Assembly (NCBI GenBank): GCA_037127315.1 | Contig: JBBBDQ010001028.1 | Span: 2,594,001 to 2,658,000 of the forward strand | Direction: 5' to 3' | Origin: Ascarosepion bandense | Taxonomy: Eukaryota > Mollusca > Cephalopoda > Sepiida > Sepiidae | DNA length: 64,000 bases | In this document: positions 59,353 through 64,000 of the stretch, one piece after another | Layout: each line of letters starts with the position of its first letter | How positions within the stretch are numbered: position 1 is the first letter of the stretch | Made by a program: the position numbers and the translations under genes | The notes under the pieces: model-generated | The model's input: the letters and a program-made list of their open reading frames with translations, nothing else | What the model was told of the DNA's origin: nothing | The model's database searches: none

Positions 59353-60078
59353 TCCTATTTTTTTAAAAATTTAGTTGCGATAACGTACTAAACTTCAGTA
59401 GTTTACTGGTAGACCTGTTTTATTTTTTATTATAGGTTTACACGATCTTATAATTGATGGAGTTATTTTTAATCTGAGCCTCTATTTCAAATACGACGTA
59501 GACACATCGTATTTGAAATAGACGCTCCGTTTTTATTTATTAAACAGTGTGTATTACGTCTATCAGCCTGGTCAATGTGTCCTTCTTTGTAGGGAAACCA
59601 GTAAAGGACACTGAATCAAACAATATCTACCGATACAAAAGGGGTGTCTCGTTCGTTCTGTGCCAGTAACGCATTCTTCATTGAACGCAAAGGTCAGTCA
59701 TGTAATACACATTGCTTAATAAATAAAAATGAAGCGTCTATTTAACATGCAGAATATACATTATATCAAAGTTTGAAGTCATATATACAGCCTGGCATTA
59801 GAGTGCCATCTGTTGTTTTCGAAACAATTTGCTCGGCATATAAAAGGCCAACGAATAAAACAAACACAAAGTACGCAGGCCCATCAGCTTCATCTGCCGA
59901 TATTTAGATATGTATACAAAAACTGAAGTTTTAAAACTTAAATTTTATTCCATTCAAAGCATTAAAGCCATTCAATATGTTGTATATTTTTCGTCGTATA
60001 TCAAAGCGACGTATTCTGTCTAACTTGAAAGCCAAAATGTTCAACGTGTTGTATACCTGGAGCCAAGGATGACGAAAT
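59353..60078. other. Unassigned, with a small palindrome
   Basis: GCCTCTATTTCAAATACGA (59477) and TCGTATTTGAAATAGACGC (59507) are inverse copies of about 17 bp around TGTAGACACA-like sequence. Otherwise nothing recognised. Confidence 0.5.
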
Positions 60079-61450
60079 TTATACTGCAACCAAAAATAGC
60101 TTGCCTTGAACCGACGCTCTGTCGCCTGGTCGTTGATGGCTTTGATTCAGCAGTTGTTCTTCAAGTCGACTATTACTACGGTGTTCTTCCTCGCCCACGT
60201 TGTGAATTTTGATGTCAAGGAAGTTACGCTGAAATCTGGCTACCTGACTCTTCACTATTATGGTCAGATGACTGTTTCCGAAATAGTCGGAAGTAATGGT
60301 TCCTGTGGGCAATGGTGGTCGAACAGGCAGGAGAGAACCAAGGGGAGGAATGAGATTTGAGACGAATCTTCCTGGTATGTATGAAGGCATCAATACCAAC
60401 TTTCACCCAGGACGAAATCTCAGAGGCACAGTCATCAAACTGGGTACGCACGCGCATTTGAGTTAATGAAAACGGCATTAAAATTAAATTGAATGACGAC
60501 CGAATAAGTTGCTGAAAAAAGTCTTTATATACATACAAAAAGAAAAAAACAGAATATAACAATTGCCAATCCCTTATCTCTAGTTATCCGCAAAGGAACG
60601 AAAGTTTCGTCTAAGAGAAGTGTTAGTTTTCTTAACATTAATTTGAGTTTTAGGTTGGTAATGTCTGTTCACTCCAATCGGAGTTTTCAAATTTGTGACG
60701 ATTCAAAATTATCTTTGTTTGCTTCTCACCGAAGCTTTACAGAAACTGCCGAAGGTTGGTCTTTGCGTGTGTGTCGGACAGCGGCGGTGATAATTTGTTT
60801 TCTTTGCCTCAGCTTGGCGTAACTACTCTTCCTTTTGTCAAAATCACTTCTTGTCTGTCTTTAACTATGGTTGGCTGTTTCAAACTTAGTCTGCAAAATC
60901 ACTTCTTGTCTGTCTGTAACTTTTGGTTGGCCGTCCAACATTTCGTCTGCAAAACCACTTCTGGTGTGATTTTAATTTTTTTAGGTTGGCTACAGGGAGG
61001 TGTTCACTAACGTAGACCCCCAGCCCATGCATATGGACAGTGGAATCCTTCCTTAAGAGGGGAAGATAACCAGGAATCGAGAAGTAAGAAGAGGGAATTG
61101 ATAAGTTGAGGTTAGTCTCACAGAGCGCTAGAATGTCAGGAGACTTTTATTGGAGGAAAAAAGTTAGTACGAATGCCCCGGATGTTAGTAAAAGAAATGT
61201 TAAGAGATTTTGGTGATTTGAGTTTGACTGGTTTAGGATTTTTTCTGATTCCGTTTTTCATGTTATGGTTTGTTGGTAGGGAGGGACCTTGAGTAGAGGA
61301 TGCAGGTGGTCATTATCCACGATATGTGCTGGGAGGGAAACTGGTTCGGGCTGCATCAAAGTGTGGCCACGGGGTTGCCCAGCGAAAGCGATTGCAGGGA
61401 CATCTAACCATGCGCGACATGGCACAAGAACCCCGTTATTATGCAATAAT
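60079..61450 (-). pseudogene. LINE family A: endonuclease start to EN-RT linker, broken
   Basis: The minus strand near 61260-61010 gives KSLNISFTNIRGIRTNFF, then HSSAL and other fragments, and CPYAWAGGL; shifting frames recovers the start of an APE-type endonuclease. At 60470-60250 it reads WVKVGIDAFIHTRKIRLKSH, SSPWFSPACSTTIAHRNHYF and RLFRKQSSDHN, the conserved linker between endonuclease and RT of CR1/Jockey-like LINEs. The endonuclease middle is replaced by sequence with a tandem repeat (AATCACTTCTTGTCTGTCT at 60842 and 60898). The RT is missing. Confidence 0.72.
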
Positions 61451-62642
61451 ATCAGAGCAGCCGTTCTTGACGCTACGCAAGAGATTCACTTAGTTTATTT
61501 TCTGCAATCAATATGACGGTCGTGTGTAGAGAAGTAGACAGAGCAACGCGCACATAAGAGGGAGTGACGGCTGGAGTTGTCTTGACTTAAGTTCTCTTCG
61601 CGTCCCGAGATTGTTTGCTCCGTCCTCTGTCTGCTCATCGGGTGACATGTCGTAGAGTGGAGGTATATTCGTAGGTGACAGCATGCACGCATCGAGGAGT
61701 CAGAGGCAGCGTTCGTTTGTGGTTTTCCTGTGTCTTTCTTGGTCTCTGTTCAGGTCTTAACTGTCGACCGACTGCTTACTACTAATAATTTCTATCTCTT
61801 ATATCAGCGATTACGTTACATCCTGATACATTACATAATTCCAAAGACTACATTACCTGACCTTGGCTACACTGGTTTAAAAGCAATTAAATATTTTTTG
61901 ACATGGGGAATTTTGCCCGCATTCTTATTTTTGACAACAATTAAATATCAAAACAATGCCTATTTTTGTTTGGCTAGCAGTTTGCATATACTTGCTGTTT
62001 CATAAAAATACACTACTACGGAAAATTATTCACCAGCTCAAAGAATCTACAACAAATATAGAATCTTATAATGGAAATTTTAATGATTAATGAACCGGAA
62101 AAAGGTGGTAGGAAGTCATGATTAGAGTGATAAAAAGGATAGATAATGGTTGAACATTTACTTGAAGATACCAAGATTAGAGTGTTCAGAGAAGTAGCCA
62201 CATGGCTAGCTAGCGCCTTTTTTCATTTTTCTTTTTGCCGTCCTTGTAGATTTTGTAATGATGATGAAGCAACATGTGTAATATTTACGTACACGATCAG
62301 TTTTCTGTAAGACTTCAGAAGGCATAAATGTGCCTGAAGTCTTGGGCTTGCACGTGTTTAACAAAATACAGGTGCAAAACTTCAGGTGTAATGCTCCCAT
62401 AAAAACGCTTGAGCAGCCATTAGCATCTAGTTATATAACGCATGTGCATACTAACCTACGGACATGTTTCATATATAAACTTGGATAGGAGAAAATGCTA
62501 AAAAGTTTACGGCACAACCAGAAAGACCTTACAAGTAAATCAAATATAAAAAATATATTATGTTAGATTTTCAGCTGTGTGTACGGCCGAAGACTTTTCA
62601 GCATGTCTTCTTGCAAAAAACGCTGAAGACACAAAAATCACT

Positions 62643-62646
<4 letters not shown>
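61451..62646. other. Unassigned sequence
   Basis: GC-richer to about 61700, possibly more LINE 5' region, then AT-rich. The plus frame 61730-62005 has hydrophobic stretches but no recognised domain. Confidence 0.35.

Positions 62647-62677
<31 letters not shown>
62647..62677. repeat. (CA)n microsatellite
   Basis: About 15 CA units. Confidence 0.95.
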
Positions 62678-62680
<3 letters not shown>

Positions 62681-62689
62681 AATCAAAGT

Positions 62690-62935
62690 CAAACTATATT
62701 ATTTTCCTGTTGTCTGTTATGGGACTTTTATGGGACTCATAATAAGAAAGGAGCGCTTGGAAAATCTGACACACGCAAGAAATATTGAATGCAAATGATC
62801 AGCAGACCACCTACCTGACATGCTGATATGAATGGGTGGAAGAAAAAGAATGATAAAATCAAAGAATGGAAAGTTGTAGAGAGCGCTGATCACCAACGTC
62901 CTGAAGTAACACGGGATATAGCAGTCTTTTTACGT
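62690..62935 (+). pseudogene. RTE-type LINE C-terminal remnant
   Basis: IIRKERLENLTHARNIECK in one frame, then WKKKNDKIKEWKVVESADHQ and RPEVTRDI, match the RKNGLENLILTGRIEGK ... W end of the copy at 49145. Broken by stops. Confidence 0.6.
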
Positions 62936-63439
62936 TGTAATTAACCTGATATTCTTATGTTTATGAAAAGATCACAATAAATTAAATTGCATTGGAGATA
63001 ATTTTCTGTCGTGTGGTACTGTCAGTTCCATACACAACCTGTCTTATGGATTTTTGAAATTTAATTTTAAAATTATTCAATTCAGTTTTTCCGCTGTTTG
63101 AAAGCCATTTGAACTTTGAAAGCTTATTGCAAATATTTCAACATTTACAGAAAAATATCGTGCAAAATGTTTTTTCCATATGAAAATTTCCAACAAATTG
63201 ACGTTCATTGGAATAAAATTATTGCAAAATACTCGCTTTTTTACTATATCTAAAAATAACCCTTAATGCTTGCATGGAGGTAACCATAACAACTTAAGTC
63301 ACTTCCGTCAAACGGAAAACAATCTGTCAAAATCAATAAAAATCAAAATTGTTAAAAAAGAAGCCAAACGTTAACGCTATCGAACTTCAATTTCTCTGGC
63401 TTAAAATGAATTCATTCACTGATAAATATTTTAGAGTAT
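62936..63439. other. Unassigned AT-rich sequence
   Basis: Nothing recognised. Confidence 0.45.
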
Positions 63440-63810
63440 TTGTCTGTATTTCTAAGATGAGATAATATTTACACTATTTACATTATTCAGACTATTGCCC
63501 TCATCTTGGTTACCATTTTTACGACGTTTCGGCCGTTTTACGCTCCGGCCTTCTTCAGGCTCCTGTCTTCTTCAGGTGACAAAGATTTCGAACCGAACCC
63601 TTTATTACGATAACTTGGGTATATGATTTTCATTCCTTGTACCAAAAGAGCTTCGCGCAAGGAATGAGAATGATATACCCCAGTGATCGTCATAAAGGGT
63701 TTGGTTCGAGTTTTCTAGCACCTGAAGAAGGCCGGAGCGTACAACGGCCAAAAAGGCAACCAAGATGAGGACAATTGTCCGAATAATGTAAATAGCGTAG
63801 ATATTTTGAG
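63440..63810. mobile_element. Foldback family F, two-armed copy with short centre
   Basis: Left arm about 63470-63640, right arm about 63655-63800, only about 17 bp between. On minus, the left arm has an intact CTGAAGA (63558-63552), stem GGCC/GGCC and GAAAC (63530-63526). The right arm keeps CTGAAGA and GGCC/GGCC (63722-63749), but GAAAC has become AAAAA. Confidence 0.85.
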
Positions 63811-63871
63811 AGATGAATGAATGTATAGATGTTCAGAAAAAAAAACAAACTTATTTATAAATGGAACTTTG

Positions 63872-63990
63872 TGTGTGTGTGTGTGTCTGTGTGTGTGTGT
63901 TCGTTATCTATAGACTCCGAAACGGCTGAATTTTCTTGAAAATTTACACAGTTGTAACATAAGCGTCTGCTAGTGTTCTTAGCTAGGTTT
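63872..63990. repeat. (GT)n tract and start of a possible dispersed repeat
   Basis: GT repeats with one CT step to 63900, followed by TCTATAGACTCCGAAACGGC and TGAATTTTCTTGAAAATTTA. This looks like the beginning of a repeat cut by the window end. Confidence 0.5.
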
Positions 63991-64000
63991 TGTGTCGAAG

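Overview
No intact host gene, rRNA or CRISPR array is visible in this AT-rich (roughly two-thirds A+T by eye) eukaryotic window. It reads as intergenic or intronic DNA built from microsatellites and decayed mobile elements. Dozens of (TA)n, (TA)n(TG)n and (CA)n(TA)n tracts, tRNA-headed SINEs, several LINE groups, Penelope-like elements (PLEs), mariner remnants and foldback repeats together suggest a mollusc, most likely a coleoid cephalopod such as Octopus. The organism is inferred from repeat style only.

Layout. 1-820 holds the end of a decayed reverse transcriptase with an unusual catalytic box. 1.7-4.3 kb holds a microsatellite, a repeat with a hammerhead-like hairpin, a roughly 1 kb dispersed element, a 416-bp near-perfect inverted repeat and a 243-bp element carrying a tRNA-like head and a complete-looking hammerhead ribozyme. 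7.2-17.9 kb holds mariner remnants, LINE 3' ends and two SINEs. 20.7-26.6 kb holds an RTE-type fragment, a nested-hairpin junction, a zinc-finger-tailed LINE with an inverted 5' end, and foldback repeats. 27.3-30.9 kb holds two mariner remnants, each next to a PLE GIY-YIG endonuclease remnant. 32.1-37.1 kb holds a SINE, the best-preserved LINE ORF (244 codons), a relative of the 416-bp arm, and a foldback element. 39.3-43.9 kb holds an RTE end, a PLE RT fused to a LINE RT, and a second hammerhead element. 49-53.5 kb holds an RTE remnant, a tRNA-Leu-like sequence and two LINE remnants. 54.3-58.9 kb holds long pyrimidine tracts and a 626-bp foldback element. 59-64 kb holds a SINE, a LINE endonuclease-to-RT remnant, an RTE end and a further foldback element.

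The most interesting thread is RNA structure. The core pattern CTGANGA - hairpin - GAAA recurs in at least eight different repeats, and the hairpin stems differ in sequence but stay paired. Two copies (about 4.25 and 43.75 kb) have a full type-I hammerhead arrangement with a tiny palindromic stem III. Hammerheads are known in PLEs and retrozymes. Their coupling here to a tRNA-like head, and the spread of the wider motif across foldback elements bounded by TA tracts, look worth testing.
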